From positions 124,001 through 188,000 of the forward strand of contig JABYQR010000009.1 in the NCBI GenBank assembly GCA_022592445.1: a stretch of 64,000 nucleotides of DNA, written 5' to 3'. Under the pieces are notes generated by a model. It searched no databases and was not told the DNA's origin. It saw only the letters and a list, made by a program, of their open reading frames with translations. Positions 13,660-25,247 of this stretch are shown piece after piece. Position 1 is the stretch's first letter; each line of letters opens with the position of its first letter. The stretch comes from Cytidiella melzeri. Taxonomy: Eukaryota > Basidiomycota > Agaricomycetes > Polyporales > Irpicaceae. A program made the position numbers and the translations under genes.

Positions 13660-16600
13660 ATGCGTAGCTCAGACGTTGTTGAAGAAACGATGAGCAACCA
13701 AAGCACCTCGACCTTCAAGCTCCCACTATCTCCAACTACGTCTACCCAAACTCTCGAGATCCCGTCGCGTTCACCACCCAAGCCGTCGATATCTCTCCTT
13801 TTTTCCTTCTTGACTCGCCATGATTTGCTCTTCCTCGTACTCCCTGCCGTGTCAACGTCCATAATGTCAGGCGCAGTGGCGCCTTTCATGACTCTCGTGG
13901 TCGGGAAGGTTTTCAACGCATTTTCACAATACCCAGTATTTGGCGCGAACGAGGTCGACAAGCACCGGCTGCTTCACGATACGCGAACGACGGCCTTTGA
14001 GCTGCTTGGTCTTGCCTTTGGAGCATTTATGCTCAGCAGCATAACCTCTAGCCTGTGGATATGGACGGGAGAGAGGAACTTGCTTGCAGTCAGGAAGCGC
14101 GTTTATCACTCGGTGACACGTAAAGATCTTGTCTGGTTTGATACCGAGACCGGGAAGGACTCTGAGGATGACCTCGGAGCAGGGGGTTTGATGGCCAAGT
14201 TCACGAGGTGAGTACAGTGTTGGCTATGAATTGGAACTATACTAATATTACCACAGGGAGACGGACGAAGTCCGAACGGCCACTTCCCTCGCATGCGGCA
14301 TGCTCGTGCAGTACTTGACGACCATCACCGTCTGCCTTATTCTTGGTCTAACTCGTTCATGGGCCCTCACTCTTGTCATTCTTTCGGCCGTACCTGTTCT
14401 CATCCTTATCCAGGCCATATCACAAGGCATGGCGTCACCGAAGCTCGCGGCTGAAAGAGCACACACGGCGACGGCTGCGACGCTTGTTGACAGGGTCGTG
14501 GTCGCCATCGCTACAGTCAAGGCCTTCAACGCGCAGAGCTTTGAAGAGGCGAACATCAGCCAGGTTCTTGACAAGATACAAGTCGCGTCCGATGGCGCTA
14601 TCAGCATTTGGGGTGTCACTTCGAGCTTGTCCCACTTTTCGACCATGGCGATGTTTGTTCAGGGCTTCTGGTTCGGGGCGAAACTTGTCAGAGCCGGCAC
14701 CATAACCCCGGGAGACGTCACGACAGTGTTTTGGGCGTGCCTCATCGCCACCAGTAACCTCCAGATGTGCATTCCCCAGCTCATTGTCATCGCTAAGGGC
14801 AAGTTCGCAATGGCCTCGCTCCTCACTCTGGCCGAGTCGACTCCGAAGCCTTCGTTGGGTCGATCAACTTCCACTTTGTACACTCCTCTGAGATCCTCGA
14901 AGGCGGCGATCACTCTTCGTGGTATCATTCCCGATCGCTGCCGTGGAGACATCGAGCTCTCAAACGTGACATTCGCTTATCCTTCCCGCCCGACCATGCC
15001 TGTGCTCCGTAACGTCAACATATATCTCGCAGCGCAGGACACCACATTCATTGTCGGCTCGTCTGGCTCGGGAAAATCGACCATCGCGCACCTCCTCCAG
15101 CGAATGTACGACATCTCCAAAGGATGCGGTATGATAAGCCTCGATAACCAGGACCTTTCATATTGTGACGAGGACTGGTCGCGAGATCACATTTCCAGCG
15201 TCTCACAGACATGCATCCTCTTCGACATGACGGTCCATGAAAACGTCGCGATGGGTTTGGCAGGACCATGGAGCCGCAGGAGGCCAGAGAGCGTCAAGCG
15301 CTCCGAGGTAGAGAACGTGTGTCGTGCAGCCCTTATGCACGATTTCATTTGCGGTTTACCTGATGGCTATGACACGAAGCTTGGTAATGGTGGTGCAAAC
15401 CTCTCGGGCGGTCAGAAGCAACGTCTTGCGATCGCCCGTGCAATGCTTCGAAACCCGACGGTCCTCATCCTCGGTGAGTTCATTGACAGTGACATGCCAC
15501 TATACTTCATGCTCAACGCTGGCTTCAGACGAAGCTACCTCGGCTCTGGACGCCACCTCCCGTATCCTGGTCTTTGAGGCAATCCGGAAGTGGCGCAGTA
15601 ACATGACAACAGTCGTCATCACGCACGACCTTTCCCAAATTCAATCCGGCGACTTTGTGTACGTGCTCAAGAGCGGCGAATGTATCGAGAAGGGTTATCG
15701 TCACGATCTTGAAGACGCGAAGAAGACTGAGTTTTGTCGTATGCTCCGCGAGCAAGGCGCAGCGGGAGGCTTCCCGGAGAAACGCGACGCAGACCTCAGC
15801 GGAGAGGCACAGGTTGAGTCTCTTCTGGAAAAGGCCGAGGAGGAGCTCGACGCTGGGGAGGTCACCGCGAAGGCCATCAAACGCCAAACCCTCTATCGCC
15901 CTCTCACGATGAGCAACTGGATGTTCGACGTCATTTCCGATCTAACAAAGCCTGCGTCCGCTGTTGCCCCTGATGCCACCGAGGAGAAAGTGCGACCAGT
16001 CAGCCGATTCATCCCTGTCGATGCGTTCTCTGGCCAGCCCCCGGTATACCCTCGTCGTCAGTCGCTTCACATTGATGTTTCATCGTTGGTTTCTCCCCCG
16101 CCTGCCTACTCGCCGTCTCGTCGATACAGCCTCCAGTTCACACCGTCCTCGCCCACAAGTGCATCTCTCTCGACAGCATCATTTTTCTCTTCGACTGTCG
16201 TCGAGGAGGATATCGCCGATGAGAAGCACGAAGCCCGTGTGTTGAAACCGTCCCAAAGCACATCAACTCTTGTCTCCAAGAAGCAGAAGCGTGTTCGTAC
16301 AAAATGGGACCCAGCTGTTCTGGCTGCATTGGCCGAGGTCAAGGTCGAGAAGGCGGAGCCCTCCGATGCCCACAAACAACTCTCGACGTTCGCACTACTG
16401 CTCGAGATTTGGCCGACTATCCCAAAGAAGCCTTTCCTCATCCTCGGCATTGTGTGCAGTATCGTCAGTGGCGCGATGACCCCGATATTCTCCTTCTTCC
16501 TTTCTCGTCTCGTGTTCCAGGTGACCAGTGGTGCTGCCGACATGTCCGCGATCAACCTGTGGGGCGGCGTAGCTCTTACGCTCGCGGCCGGCGACGGTCT

Positions 16601-18230
16601 CTTCGTGGGACTCAAGTACATGATCCTCGAGTATGTTGCGATGGACTGGGTGAACAAAGTCCGAAAGACGGCCATCAACCTCATGCTCGCACAAGACAAG
16701 AAGTGGTTCGATAAGAGCGAGAACAGTCCCGTGCGGCTCGTTCAAATTCTTATCAAGGATGGAGACGATGCACGCACGCTGATCGCTACGGTTCTTGCTC
16801 AGGCACTTGTAGTCACCTCGATGCTCGGCGTGGGTCTCATCTGGGCTCTTGTTCAAGGCTGGCAGTTGACTCTCGTGGGCTTCGCCATTGCGCCGTTCTT
16901 CATCACCGCGATGGCTGTTCAGACCCACTTGGTTGCGAAGTGCGAGCACCGTAACAAGCGTGCGCGCGAAGCCGTGGCTAAGGGCTACTACGACGTGAGT
17001 TATATCATTCAATGACGCTGAATTTGCTTTCTAACTGTCGAGACAGGCGATTTCGAATGTTCGAGGCATCCGCGCCATGGGTTTCGAGCGTACCTTCCAG
17101 GAGAAGTTTGACAAGTCTGTTGATCAGGCGCATACTACAGGGGTGCGGGGCGCCTTTGTGGAAGGTGGGACGCATGGCGTTGCTAGTGCTCTCATCTACC
17201 TTGCGGAGGCAGTTCTTTTCTACGTCGGTGCAGTCCTCATCGCGAACGGAACCTATACCACTCTTCGCATGTTCCAAGTTCTCAACCTCGTTGTGTTCAC
17301 TGTCACAATTGGTTCCCAACTCATGTCTTTCAGTGAGTAGCTTGTTTATGTCTTCATTGCTGTGTGTGTTCTGATTTGACTCAAACAGCCGAACGTATTG
17401 CCAAGTCCGTCCAGGCGACGAGCGACCTCAATACACTTCTCAAGCTCACGAAGCTCACCGACGAGCGAAAGGGCTTCTATCACCCTTCCGTTGCTGGCCA
17501 ACTTTCCTTCCGAAACGTCGAGTTCTGCTATCCTGAGCGCCCCAATGTCCCAGTGCTCACAGACGTCTCCCTGGAAATCAAGGAGAACGAGTGTGTAGCT
17601 ATCGTCGGTGCTTCTGGCTCTGGCAAGTCCACCATCGCGTCTCTCCTGCAGCGACTATACGAGCCCACATCTGGGTCTATACACTACGGCATTTTCAACC
17701 TCAACGAAGTCGACGTTCATTTCCTTCGCGAACATGTCGCCGTTGTGAGCCAACAGCCGAACCTCTTCGACGCCACCATCGCCGAAAACATCGCATACGG
17801 TAGCAGCTCATTGTCCGACGAAGATATCGAAGTGGCCGCCCGTGCTGCAAACGTCCACGACTTCATCATGTCGCTGCCGAAAGGCTACGCGACCATGGTT
17901 GGCGAGAACGCTTCGCTCATCTCTGGTGGTCAGGCGCAACGTCTTCAAATCGCTCGTGCCTTGGCTCGGCCTTCGTCTATTCTCATCTTGGACGAGTGCA
18001 CCTCAGCGCTGGATTCTGCCAACCAGGCAGCGGTGATAGAGACAATCAAACGCGCCAAGGTCGGTCGAACCACGCTCATGGTAACGCACAAGCCACAAGT
18101 GATGCGAATGTGCGACCGGATTGTCCTTGTCAGCAACGGCGTCATTGCGGAACAAGGCTCGTATAAGGAGCTCATGGAGAAGCGTGGTATATTTGCGCAG
18201 CTTGCCAGTGGTGGCGAGTGGATGGATTGA
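13660..18230 (+). CDS. STE6: full-size ABC exporter, ABCB type, STE6-like
   Basis: ATP-driven membrane exporter with layout TMD-NBD-TMD-NBD. In basidiomycetes the closest type is the a-factor-like lipopeptide pheromone exporter Ste6; a multidrug pump is the alternative. Exons: 13660-14207, 14257-15473, 15529-16994, 17047-17332, 17389-18230, about 1452 aa. NBD1 shows Walker A GSSGSGKST (near 449), signature LSGGQ (near 565) and DEATSALD across the second splice. NBD2 shows GASGSGKST (near 1245), ISGGQ (near 1349) and LILDECTSALD, so both signature and Walker B differ slightly from consensus. A long linker of about 200 residues joins the halves and contains SNWMFDVISDLT, which I associate with fungal Ste6. 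Histidines of both H-loops (VVITHD, LMVTHK) are present. The gene appears intact. Confidence 0.8.
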
Positions 18231-18772
18231 TGTTTTTGTTCCTTTTTCTTTTCTTTCTCGGTCTCTCTTTTCGTTCGGACGCATCTACGACTTTTCCCTC
18301 TAGCCACTCCTTGCGATACCACCCTTTGCTCCTCTAAGGAAGAGACATTCACGACGGTTATTTGTTTATGCCGCACATACCTTTATCCTTACGTCACGCT
18401 CATTCGCCCTTCGACTCACGACACGCTGCATTTGTAGATTACACCACAACTTGACACTGTATCCTTAGAACCATATACTACGCGAATAACGCACTTTGAC
18501 ATGATCTATCCGATTTTCGTGCTCTTGAACAGCTTGCACTAACGAGTTGTGCCCAAAGGACAATGGACGGCAATATTATCACGCCTTCTGCCAATCCATT
18601 GTCCTCGTCAGCGTCCCCGATCGCGATCTGTCCCAACCAACTTCCTGAATAGGCAATAGCTCTGACCTTGCATTACCATCATGCTGAGTGGCACACGCGC
18701 TTAGGCCGGTTTATAACACGCGGAAGTTGCTTGTGAGTCTTTCTTTCTACTACCATCACCTTCCTCGTCAAC
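18231..18772. other. intergenic, promoter of FunK1 gene
   Basis: No gene seen. A TATA-like element (tttataac, 18710-18717) lies 56 nt before the ATG at 18773 and is followed by a pyrimidine-rich leader, as expected for a basidiomycete promoter. Confidence 0.45.
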
Positions 18773-21526
18773 ATGTCCCTCCCAATCGCCGTCTCTAGTC
18801 CTCGTCAGTCTTCCGTGGCAGGCTTTCATCCATATCGACAGCGATGCCCCGACATCATGATTCTACACGACCAACACGGCAGAGCTATGGATCAAAACTG
18901 GATTGGTCCCTGCCGACCCATTGATTTTATCAAGAAGCTCATGCGTACCTCGGACAAACACCTTCACAGGTTGCCCACGGACGTCGAGTTCAGCCAAGTT
19001 CCTGCTCATTGTGTCGAAAAGGATGTCTGCCATGCGTTTGTGAGTACAACATCCATGACAGCTGGGCAACCTGTACTCAATGTAACGTCTTGCACTGCTG
19101 CGACCAACCAAAGAACACGACAGTCGAGAAATCCAAGCTCTGTCCACATTTCCCGTATTTCATCTCCGTAAACCTGCCAGTAAAGAACATAGACATCCTC
19201 TACCGTCCTGACGGGGGATTTAAGGAGCACCAAGACGCCTTCCTAGCGAATGAAGACAAGTCCCGCTACTGGGACTGGTGCAACAGTGGCCTCCTGGTCA
19301 AATTTACGAGCCGGGCTGACATGGATCCGTTTCTTACACGGGAGGAGATTCGTGACGCTGTTACTGCTCGACGTCAAGGCGCAGACGACTTGAAAGTGGC
19401 ATTTGGAAAGGACTCTGATGATGCCACGATATTACGCGGTCAACTGACCATGTACGCACTGCAGATGTTCTCCCACCAGCACCGTCTCCACCTCTTCCAG
19501 CTGCTCATATGCGGGGAAATCGCCAGGTTTCTGTTCTGGGATCACTCGGGAGCGATTGTCTCGGACAGATTCGACTACACCGTGGAGCCCTCGCTCTTGG
19601 TAGAGTTCCTCTGGCGCTACAATCACATGTCAGCAGCAGCACGAGGCATAGATAGTACTGCGACCCGCGCGAGTTCTGAAGATGCAAAGGTGTTCACTGC
19701 AGCTGTGGAGGAATTCTTGACAAACATGCGTAACGCTGACCATCCGCAACGTGAACTTCCCCACGCCGGAGAGACGCTTAACGAGCGATACCCAGTATAC
19801 AGGATCACTGTTGGCGACGACATCTCCGAGAAGTCTGTGGATGTCCTCGTTCAACGTCCGTTCTTTCGTCACTTTTTCATCGGACGTGGCACTCGTGCCT
19901 ATCTCGCGTACGCCATCACAGAGCGCGAGTTACTGTTTCTGAAGGACACGTGGCGAGTGGTGCACGATCGCCTCATTCCGGAGAGAAAGGTATGCGCCGA
20001 TCTCGAAAACGCAGAAATTCCAACTGTCTCTGGCGTGCTGTGTGGAGGAGATGTCAAGCCGAATGGGACCCGTGGGAGAACGCGGTGTCTTCTCTGGGCC
20101 AAGGTTCTGAAGCAGCTCCCGCTCGGGTACAGTGCTCTGCGGATCTTCCAGCACCACAGACTGCTGCAAAAATTGGCCTATCCGGTCGAGTGCGCCCCAT
20201 ATTCAAGGCAGTTTGTTATAGCCTTTTGTGACTGTCTAAAAGGTGCGTTTACATTCACGCTCTCATGCGCTACGAATGGCTAGACTGTGTGCCTCATAGC
20301 AATGGACTTGGCCTTGAAGAAATGCGGCATCGTACATGGCGATATCAGCCTGGGGAATGTGATGCTCGATGCGAGTGTAGCTGCAAAAGGTATTCTGACA
20401 GACTGGGATCACTCAGGGAAGGAGAAACTTCGAGTCTCTGATGGCCAAAATCATCAGTACTTCCGTACCGTAAGTGTATGTGCGAATCCCACGCCTGTTT
20501 TGCTTATGACAATGGCAGGGCACCTGGCAATTCATGTCCATCGCCATGCTGGAGGACCCCAAAAAACCTCACGAGGCTCTTGATGATTTCGAGTCCGTGT
20601 TCTGGGCTCTCCTCTACGGGGCACTGCATCGGTTCAATCATACGAACCGCTTCCTCTATATGGGGATATTCCACGAGAAGCACGCTGTTGTGCTCTCAGA
20701 CGGCTCCAGCGCATACATTGGCGGGGCAGGAAAGAGTGCTGCGCTCGGCAACATTCACACCAATATAAGCTTCATAAGCCCACCCCTGCAAACTCTACTT
20801 TGCAGACTCGCATGCGAGTGGGAAACATTCTATAGACTGCGTAATAAAGTCAGTACCATTGACGCTATTGCAGCTCGCACACGCGACGTCCAAGATCTAC
20901 CTCTCGTCGATGAAGTACCGTTCGAGCCCTCGAGACGTGCAACACGGACTCCAAAGGCGAAGGAGAGCCCAAGTCCCGACGAATCTCCAGCAGTCATCCG
21001 CGCAAGATACGAGGCGCTGCGTACCAAATTGAGCAATGCCAAGCATTGGATCAACATATTCTACGACGCCCTGACTCAGAAAGGCTGGCTCTACGATGTT
21101 GTACCAGATCCGTACCCTCGTCAAAGTGTGAAGCACGACACTCAATTGCACGAAAAGGCAGCTCATTCAGACTTTGTGTCCGCTCAGGAGCCGGGTGCTC
21201 CCGATGAAGATACCATGCACGTCGAGGATTTTCAAGTTGATCAAAAGAGTGCCTCCTCCAAAATAAACTTGTCAGAACCGGACAGCACGCGGGCGGACGG
21301 GACTGGCGAATGTAGGCGCACGACGAGGCAGCCAAGCCCGCCGGTCGTACCACATGACGGCGACGCTGCACAATCGCAGCACTGTGAGCCCTCGTATTAT
21401 CTAAGGTCGAAACGAAGCATTTGCGACGTCGAAGACGACGAGTCGTCCAGCCACTCTCCTCATCCGTCGCGCCCTACAAAGAAGCTAATGTTGAGTCCGA
21501 TATCTGCAAACGCGGCGAAGGATTAG
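18773..21526 (+). CDS. FunK1-type fungal protein kinase
   Basis: Member of the FunK1 family, protein-kinase-like proteins greatly expanded in multicellular basidiomycetes. Exons: 18773-19039, 19114-20242, 20300-20469, 20519-21526, about 857 aa. The N-lobe holds GRGTRAYLAY and a lysine in FLKDTW near residue 366. After the second intron comes the catalytic loop HGDISLGNVM near residue 478 with the Asp and Asn needed for activity. TDWDHSG near 500 replaces the usual DFG, as is common in FunK1. GTWQFMSI corresponds to the activation segment end. The C-terminal 150 residues are low complexity with a possible basic nuclear signal (RPTKKL). The first intron (74 nt) is less certain than the others; its acceptor was chosen by frame. 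The substrate is unknown. Confidence 0.82.
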
Positions 21527-21703
21527 GCGACAGCGACCAAGGAGGCTCGACGGCAAAAAAAGCTTATGAGCGGCGACTTCGACCGCGGCGTCACTGCCAC
21601 CATCGCAAATGAATACGCTCAACCCTCATACTGAGCGTCCAGCTGTGCCACTTTGAATTATTTTCCACAGACTAGGCTTCGAGATTTTCAGTACAACTAC
21701 TTA

Positions 21704-22146
21704 TCATATGCTAAGCTCATTTTCTTTCCCAACCCGCCAACTCTTCAGCCCCACTTTTTTCTTCCACGACTTCCTGCTTCCACTGTCCCTGTTAGCAGGG
21801 GCCATCATCCGTTCGCCTTGCTGAGGCTGGGTATCGACCACGTCTCTGTCTGACACATTATGTGCTCCGTTGGCGATATTGACACCTGGCTCTGTCATGT
21901 TGAAGCCGCTAGCTCGGGACTCAATGTCTGGCATTTTACGAGGACCGTCAATATTGAAATTCGACTCGTGAGTAGGACGCACGAGCACGAGCTTCTCCTT
22001 GCAGGAGGATTGCTATCGTAGGTGCAGAACGGAAAGGGTAAGAGTTCAGCAGGAGTGGAGAGAGTTGAGAAGGCTATGGCGGCGTGACACGTACCTATTG
22101 TACCGCAGATGGCTTCACCGAGGCATAGAATAAGACCGTCAGCCAT
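21704..22146 (-). CDS. small protein, divergent member of the cysteine-rich three-exon family (P1)
   Basis: Unidentified short protein. Proposed exons (minus): 22146-22095, 22012-21983, 21891-21704, about 89 aa. The start MADGLILCLGEAICG resembles the neighbouring family members, and both introns fall in phase 1 as in those genes. However, most cysteines of the core are lost, and the C-terminus is basic and unrelated. The third exon's acceptor (gacag at 21892) was chosen because it leads into the longest open frame. A TATA-like element sits 49 nt upstream of the ATG. Alternatives are a pseudogene or a shorter protein ending in exon 2. No function can be stated. Confidence 0.42.
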
Positions 22147-22194
22147 CGTAGTTATGTTGTAGTAGTAGTGTGAGGAGGGGTGTCAGCTCGAGCT

Positions 22195-22202
22195 ATTATA
22201 TA
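22195..22202 (-). promoter_or_regulatory. TATA-like element of gene P1
   Basis: Minus-strand TATATAAT, 49 nt ahead of the proposed ATG at 22146. Position and sequence fit a TATA box; function is inferred. Confidence 0.45.
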
Positions 22203-22481
22203 CTAGAACATGTGCGTAGTTATGACTTCTGCCACTCAGCGCATGCTACATCAGTCATCAAGGGAGTGCTGAATGAAGCGTCTCTAGATAATTGTGCAGC
22301 GCAATCGGAGGAGTTGTACTTCCATGATCAGGTCACTGATGAGTACCACAAGGGAAGTGGTTAAGCTTCACTGCAAAGAGCTCGGAACAATGGATGACAG
22401 CTCTCCGCCCGGAGCATTTTGATGTTGCTATGTCTCATGAACGTTCTTGTGAATTGTCATCGACTCCTGACCGGGCTGTGG

Positions 22482-22817
22482 CTAAGTCGTGACAACACCG
22501 TTAGGCTGCTGCTGTCTGCGGCGTTGATCGAGCTCATTATCAAAACCGTCGTTGTCGGACGAATTCTTGCAGCACGGTCCACAACACCCTGCGCCTGATC
22601 CGGAGCCTCTTCTTGCTGTGTGGAGAGGAGACGATTGGTGGAAAGTCAGCATCACGACATTAGGAACGTACTGAAGAAACACCTCTGCTCGGTGCTCTCC
22701 TCGCAGCAGAGGCCTGTGGTGCGCTGCTGTCAGTTGTTGATGATGAGGTGTAAGTATAGGCGAAAACGTACAGCAGACGCCACAAACATCAACACAAATG
22801 CTGGCATCAGTATCCAT
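22482..22817 (-). CDS. small cysteine-rich protein (P2), three-exon family
   Basis: Short protein of unknown function. Exons (minus): 22817-22772, 22713-22672, 22615-22482, about 73 aa. Both introns (58 and 56 nt) interrupt after the first base of a codon. The N-terminal half has DVCGVCCLCC around the first splice and ends exon 2 with CFF. Exon 3 begins Gly/Ser-rich, then GCCGPCCKNS, and continues as a polar, charged tail. There is no signal peptide and no clear membrane helix, although the cysteine clusters could be palmitoylated or bind metal; that is inference. Exon lengths, intron phases and the CC..CCK core match the gene at 23125-23609, so the two are paralogues. Confidence 0.68.
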   Translation of the reverse strand: MDTDASICVDVCGVCCTFSPILTPHHQQLTAAHHRPLLRGEHRAEVFLQYVPNVVMLTFHQSSPLHTARRGSGSGAGCCGPCCKNSSDNDGFDNELDQRRRQQQPNGVVTT

Positions 22818-23124
22818 CGTTAGGGAGTGGAGATAATCGTCTAAGGGTAGAGTAGAGAGCCTAGTTCTTCAGTGCTGTTGGTATGAGCAACTCAGTAAAG
22901 ATCCAAGGCGTTGTATGTAAAACCTGACCTCGCATGACGCTCGTGGAGCAGATATCACGGAGGAAGAACGGTATGATTGTGACGCTCACCAGAGATGCGC
23001 TTCCTGATAGGGCTGTTAGCACAGGAATCCGTGAGAGACCCTTTGAGTATATACATCGCATTGATAACCACGAAAAGATAGAAAAGAAATAGCTGTGTCT
23101 CAAGGTTCACGGATGGCCGAATGA

Positions 23125-23609
23125 CTACGTGCCATCCTTCACAGGTCCCTCGTCCTGTCCCCCCTTGTCCAGGGACGTCTTGTCCGACATCATCTGCGCT
23201 GCAGTAGGTTGCGTCGAGACAACTGTGATTGTGTCTGCGTCGATTGCTGGTTGGCTTGTAGAGGCTTGAGCTTGTTCGCGCGCAAGCCGTTCTTCCCTTA
23301 GCTTCCTCTCTTCCCTCTCAAACTCATCGTCGTCAAAGGACCGTTTGCAGCAAGATGTACAGCACCCGGAGCTGCTTGTGTTCGAGCCTGATCCCCAGTT
23401 GTCTGTCGTCGCCGCGAGTTAGTGTGAGGAAGTAGATCAAGCCGGATGGGTGTGCGCACTGAAGAAGCACCACTGTTCAATGCCCTCCCCACAGCATATG
23501 CCTATGGTAGTTGTACTGGTTAAGCAGAGTGTGCACGGTGTCACCGCATGGGAAACTCACAGCAGAAACCGCAGAGTACTGCGACACATTCACCAAAAGC
23601 GTCGGCCAT
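23125..23609 (-). CDS. small cysteine-rich protein (P3), three-exon family
   Basis: Short protein of unknown function. Exons (minus): 23609-23561, 23501-23460, 23402-23125, about 122 aa. The start is MADAFGECVAVLCGFC; exon 2 (42 nt, the same length as in P2) adds CICC and ends in CFF. Exon 3 has a Gly/Ser stretch, then GCCTSCCKRSFDDDEF, followed by a long Glu/Arg/Gln-rich helix-like tail. Both introns are phase 1. The 16-bp repeat marking the retrotransposon insertion lies only 68 bp ahead of its start codon (23677-23692), so its promoter may have been displaced or replaced. Confidence 0.7.
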
Positions 23610-23676
23610 CGCTTTAAAGTCGGTCGAAGGGTAATTGGCAAGGAAATTTGGTGTGAGAGGGGTGCTGTTGTAGGGG

Positions 23677-23692
23677 GAAATGGGCAGTCGAG
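23677..23692 (+). repeat. left copy of 16-bp direct repeat (probable target-site duplication)
   Basis: GAAATGGGCAGTCGAG, identical to 35101-35116, where it directly follows the retrotransposon poly(A) tail. The length is typical of LINE target-site duplications. The sequence right after this copy (23693-23860) is not obviously retroelement, so the exact 5' junction remains open. Confidence 0.7.
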
Positions 23693-23859
23693 ATCCGCTC
23701 CTTGCGTTCCTTCTTGTGATGGTCACGTATAGTATTAGATTGGATATGCGTTAGACTTACTTTCTGCCTCATGTAATGCCTTTATACTGGAAAGCGCAGC
23801 TTTTCGAAGAGAATAAATTCGGGAAAGCGACACGACGAGGAGGAACCACCACCATCTCT

Positions 23860-24371
23860 TAAAAGGCAAATGCCACGGGTGCCCCCAGAGGCCCCGGAAA
23901 ACTAGAGAAACCCTCTAGGAGAGCATAGCGGAAGCTATGGAGTGTAGAGAACCTACACTCAAGGATCCTCCCGCCCAGAAAAATGCGTACAACAACGGGC
24001 CTAACCGCCAGCAGGAACACCTGGCAGGCTGAGAGCAAACGAGCCATAGACTGGAAACTAAGGCGGAAAAGAATGGAAGCTAACCCTCCTAAGCACACCT
24101 TAGCAAAACCAGTGCTGTTTTGAGTAGAGTAGACTTAAGCACGAACGAGAGCGCGACGACCTGAACAATAAGGGACGACCAGTAGGCCGGAGAGGGTATT
24201 TGCAGCACACCAGCCCACAAAACGTGAAAAGTCACCACCTGAGCCATGACCGCTCCAGACGAGTGACAAGAAGTGCGAAGGGGGATGGCCATGGCACGAC
24301 GCAGCACACAACAGGCGATGTGGCCCAACGACGACGACGACGACGAACACCGGCGCCAGTCGCACGAAAAG

Positions 24372-24412
<41 letters not shown>
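23860..24412 (+). mobile_element. poly(A)-terminated fragment at the 5' side of the insertion
   Basis: About 510 bp of A- and C-rich, T-poor sequence without long coding frames. It contains an (ACG)n run near 24327-24345 and ends in 41 consecutive A residues (24372-24412). This is the structure of the 3' end of a reverse-transcribed RNA in plus orientation. It does not resemble the 3' end of the downstream LINE, and I find no separate flanking duplication. It may be a second element, a captured transcript joined by template switching, or part of a long 5' leader. Confidence 0.45.
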
Positions 24413-24413
<1 letters not shown>

Positions 24414-25247
24414 AATTAACTAAAGAAATACAAATGAGCAAAAATACTCCCTGAATAACGAAACGCGGTCGAACGTGTGAGTCACACGCCACCTGACCCA
24501 CAACGACAGCCGCTCCATCCGAATAAGGAGACCGGTCCTGATGCGCACTCAGTCGGCCGTGTACCCCCCAACTTGTTATTTGGGTCACAGTGTAAATATA
24601 CATGCTGTCTACTGGCAGCGAATAGGACTGTGAATTTAACCAATGGGGAGCCATACTACCTCCTCCACCAAAATCGGGCTCCCTGTACGGCGCACGGGTG
24701 TACGATAGTAAATAAATAAAATAAAATAAAAACGAAGCGTAAGTGCCGAAGAGGGCGCCTATACGAACGGAACATCCAGGGTCACAAAATGCCCACGAAG
24801 ATTGGATTGCGGGAACACGCATATCGAACAGGGCTAAGGAGGAAGAGAAAGCACAACCATGTAAACCAACCACCCGAAGACAAAACGGCCGAGCGTGGGC
24901 ACACGCAATAAGAGGGCAAACCTGAACGCATTCCACCACCTGGACCTCGCCCACCTAGGACATATGCATAATACATACTCCAACAAGTAATGGAAAACAA
25001 ACGCTCCTGAACTCGCGACTCAAGGAACGTTACGTACATGTCAAAAAATGCCATAACATATGCCCGCCCTCCGCCCATGAAGACGCCTGTAGGAAGCGAT
25101 ATAATCCCCGTCTTCAAAATCCCCGACAGGCGTGCCAGTCCTTTCCTCAGTGGGCAACAACCTCCTCCATACCCAGGCCAACAATGGTGAGTGGCCACGC
25201 TTCCAGAGCACTGTAGCAGAGATAGTGAGAATCCTGACTGACACTAG

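Noticed and set aside
16106..17012. Minus-strand open frames opposite the ABC transporter
   Set aside because: They overlap conserved ABC coding sequence and show no family motif.
24372..24412. Poly(A) tract as assembly artefact or scaffold join
   Set aside because: Sequence on both sides is unique and shows the same strand bias; no N run. It cannot be excluded, but a retroelement tail is simpler.
24782..25198. Minus-strand 138-residue open frame rich in Gly, Cys and Trp
   Set aside because: Composition mirrors the T-poor plus strand of the retroelement; no motif, so probably a shadow frame.
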